Below are positions 1-10,840 of a stretch of 64,000 bases of DNA, piece by piece; position 1 is the first letter of the stretch; every line of letters starts with the position of its first letter. Location: assembly GCA_020746995.1 (NCBI GenBank), contig JAGPXD010000001.1:5580001-5644000 (forward strand), given 5' to 3'. The position numbers and the translations under genes were made by a program. Under the pieces are notes generated by a model. It did not search any database and was not told the DNA's origin. It was given only the letters and a program-made list of their open reading frames with translations. The DNA is from Plectosphaerella cucumerina. Its lineage: Eukaryota > Ascomycota > Sordariomycetes > Glomerellales > Plectosphaerellaceae.

Positions 1-801
1 GACACGATCTTCATGCGACTCTTTGCAGGAGTCGGTGGCATGATGGATGGTGACAGGACTGTTGCACGGTTGGCTTCCTCCTTGCTGTTGTTCGAGACGA
101 TTGAACTTCGTATGAGGCGAGAGGCCTCCCGATAGAGCCGGGAAGAAGCGCAAATTCCACGTGTGAATCTGCCTTTGTGAAACTTTGGGGCTCCGGGCGT
201 AAATTTGGGACTAAATAAAAGGGAGCATCCTCGCCTTGCACATTGAGACACTTCATAAAATAGGAAAACCGGTCATGCTGGAGATTGGAGAATGGCACCA
301 GAAGCTGCTTGAGCCTCAAAAAACATTGGCGCATTACCCCTCACACCGAAGCGTTATTTCCCGCATGCCACTTATGCCATGTTCGCGTCAGGCTGAGATT
401 CTCAGGTCGTACAAGGAGGCTCGGCGTGCAGCAGGTGTCCTTTGCCGACCAGTCGTGATCAGCCACACCCTTGAGATCACGGCTCAATCCTACCCAGTCT
501 CATGCATGTCGAGGTCGGGTGTGAGCTGGCTGACCGCCATACATCGGGAAAGGGATTGATAAGCGCCTGTGTAACCTGAAGTTGGCCCGTCATTCCTGAC
601 GATCTGAGGGAATGTGTCGGGGCTGGGCTCATCTGACCAGGCGCATTTGCTCCCGGATGGTGCTCCGGAAGAACCAGAGCCTCGCCGTCTTCAAGTCTAC
701 CTCACCAACACAGCCCGGACTGATTCCAACGCAACATGATGGTCTAGCCCCTTTCACAGCCACGGCTGGGTCCTTCGCCCAGCAGGCGGCAAAAAGACAC
801 T
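1..801. other. no gene seen
   Basis: Only short overlapping ORFs of about 70-107 codons are present on both strands. None has a recognisable domain or a plausible intron chain. I see no repeat or RNA gene before the tRNA that follows. Confidence 0.5.
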
Positions 802-881
802 TCCGGAACGGGGAGTTGAACCCCGAGCCTGTCGGCGCTCTCCATGAGAGCGACAAATGTTGACCATTACACCATTCCGGA
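802..881 (-). tRNA. tRNA-Glu (anticodon CTC) with a 9 nt intron
   Basis: The minus strand folds as a full cloverleaf. The acceptor arms TCCGGAA and TTCCGGA pair over 7 bp. The D-arm region TGGTGTAATGGTCAACA is typical of eukaryotic tRNA-Glu. The anticodon stem is TGTCG/CGACA, and the T arm is CGGGG-TTCAACT-CCCCG. Between the two anticodon stem strands lie 16 nt. This is best read as a 7 nt loop with anticodon CTC plus an intron of about 9 nt in the canonical place, one base 3' of the anticodon. The T-arm sequence serves as the internal B box for RNA polymerase III. The CCA end is not encoded, as expected in a nucleus. Confidence 0.9.
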
Positions 882-1748
882 CTGATATGCTCCCGACCAC
901 TGGGGTGCCTTCACGACAGACGCGTGGCTCATGGGGCGATTCTACTCCAGTCTTCTCAGCAAGCTTCCCAGCACTGATCCTAAAAGTCTTTGTTGAGAAG
1001 CAGTACATGTGTTGATCTAGGTAGTCTGCACTTCTTTGTACGTGCAGTGACCTGGCCGACATATCAGACATTTACTAGGTGCTTGCCTCGGCGTATGTTT
1101 CAGAGGAGGGGATGATTGAAGAGAAGGATGCTGGGATCAAAAGCCACTAGAAGCTTTCTCATCCGTTTAAGTGACAACAGAAAACCATGGTAACCCTCAG
1201 GATAATGCAAAGAGCAGGCCAATGGTCTTAGGGGGTCCAAGCTTGACGATTCAAGGGCTAGAGAAGCTGATGTGAGGATTCTGCCCCAAGCAAACGACTG
1301 GCGGCAAAGGGTAGGCATATCACAGCTCATCTCCAACTAAAGATGTTGTTGGACCTTTATTCTAGACCTGACGAGAACTGGCTTTGTCAGGCATTCCCTC
1401 AAGGGTCTCTTAGGCAGCGTCTGCTTCTGGAGCAATCTGGTGTCACGTATTGTGTCTCAAAGATATTCGGACAAGGTGACGCCGTCAAGGCCTTGACCAC
1501 ATGTAGTGTTTCTGCCTTCTTCCTGCAAAGGAGTCACTTCGCAATTGCTAGGTAGCAGCAGTTGCATGACCGACTACGGTGGATCCGGGGAACAGAGATG
1601 CCTGTCTATTTCCTCTTCTTAATGGATGCTCTTGCTCAGGAGTGCTCTTGACAACGTTTCCCTCAGATCACATTGCCTCAGCATACACATCTGAAGTCCC
1701 AACAACACGACAACAACAAGACGACAACTATAACCACATACCATCACC
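882..1748. other. intergenic, upstream of the F-box-like gene
   Basis: No convincing coding region. The last 60 bases before the start codon are rich in A and C (repeated CAACA/ACGACA), as in many fungal 5' leaders. Confidence 0.4.
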
Positions 1749-3284
1749 ATGATGGCGCCACTCCCTCCAGAGCTCTGGGACATCATCATTAGGTGAGTCG
1801 CAGCCTTTTCTAACAAAAGCGGAATTTTCGGGCTAAGAGGCGTACAGCGATTTGAGAGCGGATATGAACTTTGCCACGGGGCGCAATATCCCAACCATCC
1901 AGTCTTGCCTAAGAAGTCTCTGCTTGACTTCTCGCCAACTACATTCTATTGCCAGCCAGCATCTGTACGCAGTGCCGACGACGAAGCGTCCCCACCTCTT
2001 TGTACGGACACTCGTGGAAAGCCCCGCTCTCGCCTCTCTCGTCAAGTCTCTGAGCTGCGTACGGTGGGAGCCTTCGGCTTGGCTCTCACGTCTCAATTAC
2101 TTGAGCCCCAAGTTTGCCGGAATTGTTCGAGAGCACATCGCTCGTGTGGTGCAGTACGAGCGCTCGGAGCGGCCACGCCTCCATGGCCATGACTTTGAGG
2201 TCGAGAATGGGGATATGCCCTGGAACAAGGAGATCTGCGAAGCGGTTACCATTGGCCTCTTGCCCAACCTCACCGACGTTCTCTTCCAAAATGGCCTCAA
2301 GCCCATTCTTCCCGGGATGCCACTCGACAGCCTCCCGCATCTTGTCTCGGCCACGGTCGCGTTCTACTGGCCGACTGCGTCTATTCGAGAACGACCACCG
2401 AGACCGTTGGATCGGCTTGCCCTCGTCGCGCCAATCTCCGCTCCCTCCTCTTGATCGACAAATTCTCCGGCGGAAAGCACATCTTGGACGACAAATTCTG
2501 GGCCAGGCGAGTGGGCAACAAAGTGGCGGCACCGAGTTCCCTACCTCACGCCCCAGCCCCTCTGTTCCTTTACGTTACGCAGCTCTGCTTGAAGAAGTTC
2601 ACCATTGCAGAGTCTCATATGCCACTCATGCTGCATGCGTTCTCGGCCCTTGAGAGCCTTCACATTGACGTTGTGCCCAGCCGGAGGTCTGGGTACCATT
2701 GCAACACACAAGCCCTTCAAGCTGCCTTGCTGGAGCACGCCCCCGGACTTCGCAAGCTGCTGGTGAGAGCTACGTTTACGTTAGTCGTGAAAGCTAAGTA
2801 CGTCGCCTCCAACATGCAATATTTCCACTATGAGACCATAAGGCCCATGATATGGTCTTCCGAACTGGCTGGTTTGAAGAAGCTGCAGGTTCTTGACACG
2901 AGCCTCAGTTTGATCAGGAGGGGCATCGATCATGCGCTTCCCCCGCTTTCTCCCTTGTCCGCAGACTGGCTCGTCAGAATCATGCCGCCTTCGCTGGAGG
3001 TGCTGGCGGTGCGTGGCTATGACCGCAACTGCGCAAGACACATCGAGACCCTTGTGCCAGCGCTGAGAGGATTAGCTGAGGCTGTTGAACTGGGAGTATT
3101 TCTAGTGTTCAAGAGGCTCATATTCCCAGATGGCATTTTCCCTTACCATGCCTGTTTGGCATCATTCAAAGCCCTGGAAAAGCAGGGGGTGGAAGTCGTG
3201 TGGAAAGCAAGACTCGAGCCTTGCTCGACGCCCGGAAAGCATCTTGGCTGCATGCGCTCGTATGATCGGTTTCTTCAGGCCTAG
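1749..3284 (+). CDS. F-box-like protein with an apparent frameshift (possible pseudogene)
   Basis: Exon 1 is 1749-1792 and encodes an F-box-like start (MMAPLPPELWDIII). An intron (GTGAGT to TACAG, 1793-1847) is followed by exon 2 from 1848, which continues as SDLRADMNF. The product would be about 490 residues with leucine-rich segments, as in fungal F-box proteins whose C-terminal part binds substrate for an SCF ubiquitin ligase; the target is unknown. The frame that is open to 2454 stops there. The downstream frame, open to 3284, reads back upstream through a typical ANLRSLLLIDKF segment. The switch therefore lies at about 2340-2450 and equals one missing base (or two extra). No GT-AG intron with a usable donor explains it. 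It may be a sequencing error, an allele or a pseudogene. The start is the first of two adjacent ATG codons. Confidence 0.6.
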
Positions 3285-3571
3285 GACTTTCAGGGACTGA
3301 AGTTTGGGAAAATTCGGTTGTGGGCGTCTTCTGAGAACATACACTTCATGTCAATTTGGACCTTGGAACAAGATGTGACAATCGAGTGCCCGTCATAAGT
3401 TAGGATCGATCCTCTCACTCTCTCAAGCCAGTTGAACATCATGCCCTTTGAATTCCCATCTGGGCAACGCCAACAAGGTGCGAAACTCGACAGACATTCG
3501 ACGTGACAGACATCCGACATATCCAGCTACTTGCTACCGCCCTGACCCCTAACAGCAGTGCCCCCGGCCGA

Positions 3572-3919
3572 CTAAGCGCACCAACGGGCACAATTGTCCT
3601 GGTTGTGCTGCTGGCAGCTGATCATACAGCTGATCTTGGCAGCGCCATGGGCCCCAATGCAGCCTGCGTTGCAAGCGAAGTTGTGCATGTTGACACACTC
3701 GAAGTAGCCGCCCCCGAAGCAGTTGGGGTTCTTCTGGCGTTCGGCGAGCTTCGAGTCGGAGGTGTCACGGTCCACGATCTCGGCGGCGGCGCCATCGGCG
3801 AGGGTAGGAAGCGCGACGGCGGTTGCCGCCAAGGCGAGGAGGGTGCTCAGCTGTGATGGCGGTCAGGTTTTGAATCGAGATGGCTCCATGGAATGACCTA
3901 CGAGGGTGGTAGGGAGCAT
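3572..3919 (-). CDS. small secreted cysteine-rich protein (effector-like)
   Basis: Two exons: 3902-3919 encodes MLPTTL, and 3572-3850 encodes the rest. The intron (3851-3901) has donor GTAGGT, a CTGAC branch site and acceptor CACAG. The joined product has 98 residues. It opens with a hydrophobic signal peptide (leucine and alanine rich, probably cut after an ALP/VA segment near residue 20). A short polar segment follows, then a compact C-terminal half with eight cysteines in four closely spaced pairs, ending in an ARWCA tail. Eight cysteines would allow four disulphides, as in many extracellular fungal proteins. I do not recognise the family; secretion is strongly suggested, and an effector or defence role is only inferred. 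The signal peptide appears only after splicing. Confidence 0.75.
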
Positions 3920-4003
3920 GTTCGTAGGAAGCTTGTGTTGGTGGAGAGGGATGGTGATGGAGCAGATGGAAGATCTGATAAGTCCATGGCTGGGAACAGT
4001 CAA

Positions 4004-4010
4004 CTTATAG
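4004..4010 (-). promoter_or_regulatory. TATA-like element of the small secreted protein gene
   Basis: The minus strand reads CTATAAG about 85 bases upstream of the ATG at 3919. The spacing suits a fungal TATA box with a short leader; there is no transcript evidence. Confidence 0.4.
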
Positions 4011-4972
4011 ATCTCGTCTGCATGCTTTCATGATCTCAGCAATCTTCACCTACATCGTGATACGTGGAAACTGAAGGCACCCCCTTTTGACCCGCCTCTT
4101 AAACCTGTACCCGACAGCAAAGTCTTGGCTTTCCCTTAAAGCTGGCCATCGGCCGCACTCTCCGATGCCTCATAGGCCTTCGTCTCTCAGGCACTGACGA
4201 TCTCCATCGTCGTGCAGCCAAGCCTGATCTCGTGTGGAGCGTGTGAGGCTATCTCGCCCACGGCCCTGTTAAAGAGGCGTCCTTGGCAGCATGCGAGATG
4301 TGGCGAGAACTCCTGATCTCTGCAGCTCAGTCTTGAGGGACTCTTGCCGTTGGTTGCTGGCGCGGGTATCGGACCCCATACGACTAAACGAATGTGCGAT
4401 GCGGTTGCCAAGACTACGAGACCCTGTTATCTGATCCTTCGTGCTTCTATCTGCTGAAGAAGGCAGGTCCTACGGCCCTGTGGGTGCACGAGGGTGGCAA
4501 GATGAGGTCAAGTTGAATGCATGAGAACACTGGAGTGTTTGGACAGATCAAATCGATCAATCTCCCTGGAGAGGAAGGAAACAATCATTTCTGGGGCCTT
4601 GGATGCTGTCACTCCATCCACGATATCTTCGCGAGGGAGGTGAGCTCTGACATCGAAAAGTGCTCACAGCATGCATGACTCGGGACAACAACCCGATCCA
4701 TGCTGTGTGCCGCGTCCCACTCGACCGCATCACTTAGGGCTCACTCACTGATGAACCTGCGCGTAATCCTGCACCAGCGGCGCGATCTCCTCCACCACCC
4801 AAGACAACACCCTCCTCTTCTTGGCAGACACGGCCCCCTTGCCCAGCACATCCCGCCGGAAGCGGTCCGCAGAAAGTTCGGCTCCGATCCCCCCACATTC
4901 ACGGCACCGGCACCTCCGCCTCTGCCCCTCACTTGGCCCGACCCCTCCCGGCCTCCCACCACACACGCTAGG
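4011..4972. other. intergenic, divergent promoter region
   Basis: Lies between the start regions of the secreted protein (minus) and the cyclodeaminase-family gene (plus). The open frame that precedes 4973 has no conserved sequence and is taken as 5' leader. No other feature seen. Confidence 0.4.
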
Positions 4973-6226
4973 ATGCCTCTGACGGTCCTCAGCGACGAGC
5001 AGGTCGCGGGTCTGCTCGAGAACCTCACCCGCGAAGAGTATGAGGACTTCAAGATGACCGTCGCCAAGGCGCTGCATAGCTACTCCAACAATGCCTCGAC
5101 CTACGATGACGGCAACCAGCCCGAACGGGTAGCAATGAAGAACCACGAGACAGGCGCCACGACACTCTTCATGCCCTCTTGCGGCCCCACGGCTATGGGC
5201 TGCAAAGGTAAGACTCTGCCATCACTGCACGTTCAACCCCTGACGTCCCTCAGTCGTGACCCTCAGCGACGGCACCGACAACAAGGTGATCCAGCCTACA
5301 GGCGCCCTCACTCTGCTCTCCCCACTCGGCCAGCCCACGGGCTTCATCCACGCCCGCAACCTGACAGCCTTCCGCACCGCCCTCGCCTCATCGTGTCTCC
5401 TCTCCAAGCGCGCCTCAGTCAAGACCATCACGGCCTTTGGCGCCGGCCTGCAGACATACTGGCATATTCGGCTCGCTCTCCTCTCTCGGGGCAGCTCAGT
5501 GAAGCACGTCAACATCATCGCCCGGTCCTTCTCGGAGAACACCCGGTCGATCCTGCGACGGTTCCATGCCGTGCCGGCCGCCACGAAGGCGCGCGAGGGC
5601 TGGTCTGCCACGACGTTTGGCGTGCTGACGCCCGGGTACGGGGAGTACGCCCGCCTTTCGCGGGAGCAGGTCGCCAACGCGGACGTCATCTTCTGCTGCG
5701 TGCCATCGCGCGAGCCCCTCTTCGACGCCGAGTTGTTGACGAGCCACGAGGGCAGGCGCAAGGGCCGCCTCGTCGTGGCCATTGGCGGCGCTGCCCCGGG
5801 GACGCGAGAGCTGCCGCGCGAGTTGCTGCTGCAGGCCGTCAAGCGTGAGGGCTCTCATCTGCACTTCCATAAGCACGCACCAGATGGTGGCGCTGTTGTC
5901 GTAGATACCATTGAGGGGGTGCTGAAGGATGTCGGCGAGATCGTCGAGGCGGGGCTGAAGCCCAGCCAGCTTGTTGAGTGAGTCTGGCAGTCTATGAAAT
6001 TTGGGCTGAGTGCTGACTTTGTTGTAGACTCGGAGAGCTCGTGGAGCTTCACCGCCAGTCGAAGGAGGACGAGTCCAAGGCGGATAAGAAGCTTGCCACC
6101 TGGCTCAGCGAAGGGACCGTCGTCTACAAGAGTGTCGGTCTTGGAGTGATGGATCTCGCTGTTGGGTCACACCTTGTCGAGTTTGCGGCAGCCAAGGGCG
6201 TTGGTACGGTGATCGAGGGCTTCTAG
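4973..6226 (+). CDS. ornithine cyclodeaminase / mu-crystallin family protein
   Basis: Three exons: 4973-5207, 5254-5977 and 6028-6226. Introns have GTAAGA and GTGAGT donors and CAG and TAG acceptors. The product is 385 residues. The N-terminal part (LSDEQVAGLLENL...) is the substrate and dimer region. The Rossmann domain contains FGAGLQTYWHI, with the nucleotide-binding GxGxQ at about 141-145. The C-terminal part contains a GVGVMDLAVG-like closing segment. Family members either deaminate ornithine to proline with NAD or reduce cyclic imines with NADPH; the sequence does not decide which. Length fits fungal members. The ATG at 4973 starts the conserved region, so the longer upstream open frame was not used. 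Probably cytosolic. Confidence 0.87.
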
Positions 6227-9200
6227 ATGTGTCACAGAGCTATGATTTCATCAGTGCAACAAAGGTCTCCAGTAACTTGCAGAGCACGATTGATGCCACT
6301 CAGATGGACAGCTTGCATCCTTCGTCCACTGCAATGATCCCATCCCAGCCATGAAGCATGTCGCGATTGTAGCAAGTCAGGTCATCGTCAATATGCTCGT
6401 CAGACTGAAGATTAGGACCTCAATCCGTCTCATGAGATGCTGCGCACATCATCTCATCGCCATCTGATGTATGCGGCGTCGCGGCAAGGGCCGATCTGTC
6501 CCACGAGCACGCCATACCGCCGAGGTACCGGTCCGGGCACGAGTCGCGGCGACATCCGGAACGCAACATCCCGGCCCTTGTCTTGACTCTTCCCCAGACA
6601 TCAAACGATGCCCGTCGCGGGGCAGCTTCACGAGGGAACCCCCGCCATGCGCAGCCTGCCGGTTGTCAGCAGACACGACGCCAGCTGCCGGTGAATCGAA
6701 TGGGAGCCGTGTCCGTCGCGGCGCCAACGCACGAGAATCCTCGTGATTACCACTAGTTTGGGGCCGGAGCCCCTATTCCCAGGTACCCGACCCCTCGGGC
6801 GAGGTACCCCAGGGTTGTCGAGGTACCGGGGTGATGAGGGGGAGATGTTTCCCCGCGCCCTCGGGATGCCGCACGGTGCAGGTTCGCGGTGCCAAGTCTG
6901 TGTTCTGGACGAGGCCACGGAGGGCGGAATGACGAGGAAAACGCATGCAGACTCCCGCGCATGTGCCTCGTGGCCATCTGAACTGGGATCTTCAACGTCA
7001 TTGCATCGGGCCATCGGTTTCTGGCGCCACGGCCGTTGAATAAAAGTTGGCTGAATCTGCTAGAGTCAACTTTGCCGGTCGATTGGGGAAGCATTGCTCC
7101 GGGGCATCGCGTCAGGACTCGGAGACTGCTGGAGTTATTGCGAGTGGCTGTGCCAACGAATCCAGCGCGGTGGAATGGGAGGCTTAAGGTGGCGGGGTAA
7201 AGACTCTGTGAGTGAACGAACGGTTACACTCTGGTGCCTGGTGTCGAGGCCTGCTTCTGCTTGTGCAACCTGGCTTCCATAATGTGGGCAGGAGTTCAAC
7301 TGTCCGTCGAATGAAGTGGTAAACCATCTCGGTATGGGTCTGTTTGGTTGATCTGTGGGCAGGAAGAAAGAAAATCGACTTGTCACCATGAGTGTTCTGA
7401 TTGAGACAAGTCGTTCAGACGTAAGGTATAGAGCGATGGAACCTCCTGTGTCGCTGTCGACGTGGCCATGAGGGTTGATGGAAACATGCTCACGGAGCCT
7501 CTTGGCCGACGAAATGCGGGGTTCTTGTTGGCAGGACGCCCAGATGCGCCGTAACTTGCCAGGCCTTGGGATCTGGGCATTGGCAGATAAGTGCAGGCGC
7601 TGAGCCGCATTGTAACTTTGTGATCAGACGTGAGCACGCAATAGCTGGGTGAGGCTCTACGAGTACCCTGGATGACTCCCGTCGACCCCACGAGAGACTC
7701 CGCCGATGTCTTCGGCGCCCGGAAGTTGAACACGATGGGCCGGTGGGATGATCGGGTGGGGAGGAGGGGAGAGTCACCGCGTTTGGTGATTTTTAGTATG
7801 GAGAATCGCCGATTTCCGTTGCTGGGGCCAGCCCCAGTCGGGTGGCAAGACGCCTGCCAGGGCGGCGCAGAAAGTCGATCCAAGATGACGCCGTGGCCCT
7901 CGGGCAATTGGAGACTTGTGACGGCATCGCCGCGGAGAACTAGACGAGGAACGAATTGGAACTCGGAAGCAGATGACCGGTGATGCTCTCCGGGCAGAAA
8001 AGAAGAGAAGCTGGCTTTCGGGCATGCTGGAAGTTCCTTGGGTCGACAGAGCTTGCTGGAAGCTCCCAGCTCCTCCAGCCTGAGCTCCAGCTCTCACAGC
8101 TGCCATCGGCTCACGGCCAAGGTCCGGGGAAGTGGCGCAGGCCACAGGGCCTGGCATTTCGAAGGATCCCTTGCCGCCTCTGGATGACACAGTGACGACG
8201 GCCCCACCGGAGGAGCTAGCAGTGCGAATGACCAGAAGCTGCCCCTTTTCGGCGTGCCACGTCCTGAAGAAAATCTCGTCAGTTGCAGGCTCGCATCAGC
8301 ACGGGAAAAAAGGACAGGGAGTCCCAGAGCCAGACCTTGCAGGGCACCCGACTCACGTGGGCTCAGGGCGGGCGCGGTCTGGACGTGGTCGAGTTGTATC
8401 CGTGTCCGGTTCGGTTCAAGTTCAGGCTTTGTGTGTGGTCGTCTTGTCTCTGCTATTTTCAGGCGGCCCCTCGTTCGTTGTCAGGTCCGGGCGGGCGTTC
8501 ACCTGCCGGGGCGCTGGACCGTGCCTGCGTGCCGTTTGGAGCGGTGTGATGAGGTGCTGGGTAGCGCTCCAGCTGGCCTGCGGTAGCCTGTAGGGGGGTT
8601 GGGGGGGAGCTGCAACAGGGACAAAACTCTGCAGCTCTCGTGGTTACAGAGGTCCAGACGGGGGGCCCGGTCAGGGAGGCCTGCCGATCCGTCAATGGCT
8701 GGAATGCGGGCTGGGCGAGACGTGCAGGCCCCGCGTGGTCTGGCCTCTGGTGGGGCGCACCAACCGTGAGAGAAGGTCTCTCCCCGCCAAAAGGTACCTG
8801 GAGCGGCAGGTATTTTGGGACGGCAGCGGACAGTGAAAGTCTGGCACTGTGTCTCGGGGGATGGGTGCTGCCCGTTGCGCAGGCCAGGTGGAGGGGGGCT
8901 CCACGCTGGCGTCAGGCCGGGGCAGGCTGTGTCACGGGCCGGCGCAACTGTGTTCTGCACGAGGGAAGTTGAAGCTCCCAACAGAACAGGTAGAGTGAGA
9001 GGGAAAGGTGATGGTTGGGAAGTAATTGAGCTCTGAGGATCGGCTGAGTTTGTGAGCGAAGCGGAAGTTGAGTACACAGAGCAGGAAGCAATTGATGGGG
9101 AAACTGCCCTAGACTCGAACCCTTCATCGTTCCTTCCCAGGGCTGACCGCTGACGGAACAAAGGAAGCAGCGACAGAACACGTTGGTGGGGCAATTACGT

Positions 9201-9729
9201 GCTCCTGCTGGGCCAAGCGACGCAGAACAAGCAAATGGCGGGGCGTCCTTACAAGATGACCTCGCTGCCCCCTTCCCAAGCGGCAGCCACGGGTCCAGGT
9301 GGTCCAGATGCGGCCCCAAGCAGATCATCCAGACGGTGCGTGATGTGATGATCGAGCACCGTGTCCCTCCCCGCGGTCGTCTCAGGCACGGCAGCAGAGG
9401 GCAGCCAGGGCAGTCACGGAGGGATTACCCAGGTACTCGGGGTACCAAAGGTACACCGGGCGCCCCAGGTACCTGACGCCCGCAAGGACGTCGGCGGGAT
9501 CCCTGTCTGACCATTGGGGGGCCCGGCGCCGCTGACTGGCCGACCAAGGGGTTGCCGGCCTGGTGACGAAGTCGAACGGCCAGGTGCTTGTTGCTGGTTG
9601 CTTGCCGGTCCAGTCCAGTGCTGCTGGTTTCGTCGGGAGACCTTATAAGATGTTTGGGATGTTCGTTGGTGAGCTGGGCCGATCTCTCCTCCCCTGGTGA
9701 TCTTTTCATCTTTTCCGCCCTCAAAAAAC
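6227..9729. other. gene-poor GC-rich stretch
   Basis: Many overlapping 60-230 codon ORFs occur on both strands, with proline/arginine/serine-rich compositions typical of random GC-rich DNA. None shows a domain or a consistent exon chain. Seven GGTACC hexamers lie here (6524, 6782, 6803, 6822, 8793, 9441, 9468), several inside AGGTACC or CAGGTACC. A G-rich run sits at 8594-8608. I cannot assign a function. Confidence 0.4.
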
Positions 9730-9925
9730 ACACACTGTCCAATGCCATCAGAAGGGACCCCTCCAACCCTCGACTTCAGAACATCTGCATAACCTCCCCG
9801 CGAGCCCCACGAAAGCCGCTACAAGCCGCCTCGCAACTCTTCCTCTACCTCATCTCTCCAACATCACAAACACGAAAGTTGTCCTTGCACTTCTTATCTT
9901 CTCGCATTGTTGCGCGCGTCGTCCT

Positions 9926-10716
9926 GTAAGTTGCCCTCACCGCATTTTCCCCATCCTCGCAACTGCAATGCCTGTCTTGTCTTTGGCCGTTCCCCTGGTG
10001 GAGGGGCCGGCTGCTTGCTTCACTTCAATCTGCCCCTCCAACCGGCCCGCCGTCCGGCTCACTGCCGGTTCCGTCATGCCTCGACTCTGCAGCGGCTGGC
10101 CATGCTGGTGGACACACATGTCGACGAACGCCTCTGGACCCCTTCTTGAGACCCGACAGGAATGTGCTCCATTCCTGGGACTCAGAGGGCGCCACGAGCG
10201 CATCGCATGGGACTTACCGCCCGTTTAGCCGATCGTCTTATCGGAGCGGTGTCCAGGCAAACCTGGGTGCTTGCGCACGCCCCTTGCATCTTGCAGCCAC
10301 GAGTTCTCGACCATTTGCGCACCCTTATCTCGAGGGTCGGGCAGATTAGGATCGAGCTCGAATCGGCTCTCCGGGGAAGCTCCTGGCGGCGCAGATTGCC
10401 TGCCGTGCTGGAAGAGGCTTGCCTGCTGGTCACACTCGATGCTGCGCCAGTCTACCTCTTATCTCTCTCTGTGCGTCGTGGCGGTCTTATCTCGTGTCCG
10501 TTCCCGTCTGGGTCCGTTCCTGATCGAGCTTGGCTGCTGAGGCCGGGCGACACGACACAACACGACACGAGAGCGAGAGGGAGGGAGACGCAGAGGCTGT
10601 GCATAAACCTGCTCTTCTCGCCAGTCCAACGGCCAGGCCGCTTGACTCACTTGCTATTATTACTTCAAAACGACCATCTGGTCAATGCCGATGCTGACCG
10701 CCCTTCCCTTATACAG
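9926..10716 (+). promoter_or_regulatory. probable intron in the 5' leader of the Aim21-like gene
   Basis: A perfect donor GTAAGT at 9926 follows CT-rich leader-like sequence. At 10692-10716 there is a CTGAC branch site, a pyrimidine tract and the acceptor TTATACAG, 124 bases before the start codon at 10841. Removing 791 nt would join these two leader parts. Based on consensus only. Confidence 0.45.
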
Positions 10717-10840
10717 AACACGAACGACCTCCCGAATCAATAAGACGCCGATCTGCATTTCGCCTGCTTCCTTCAGCACTCATCCTTTGTTCTCTCTTCT
10801 TCCCACCGAGACTTCGGCAACATAACACATCAGACATAAC

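Noticed and set aside
2344..2507. an intron to explain the F-box frame change
   Set aside because: Candidate GT sites (GTCTCG, GTCGCG, GTCTAT, GTTGGA) do not fit the fungal donor pattern, and the sequence on both sides reads as protein.
8499..9194. 231-codon minus-strand ORF in the gene-poor region
   Set aside because: Proline/serine/arginine-rich random composition, no domain, no splice structure, overlapped by other frames of similar length.
10162..10743. 193-codon plus-strand ORF upstream of the Aim21-like gene
   Set aside because: Lies inside the proposed leader intron and has no recognisable features.
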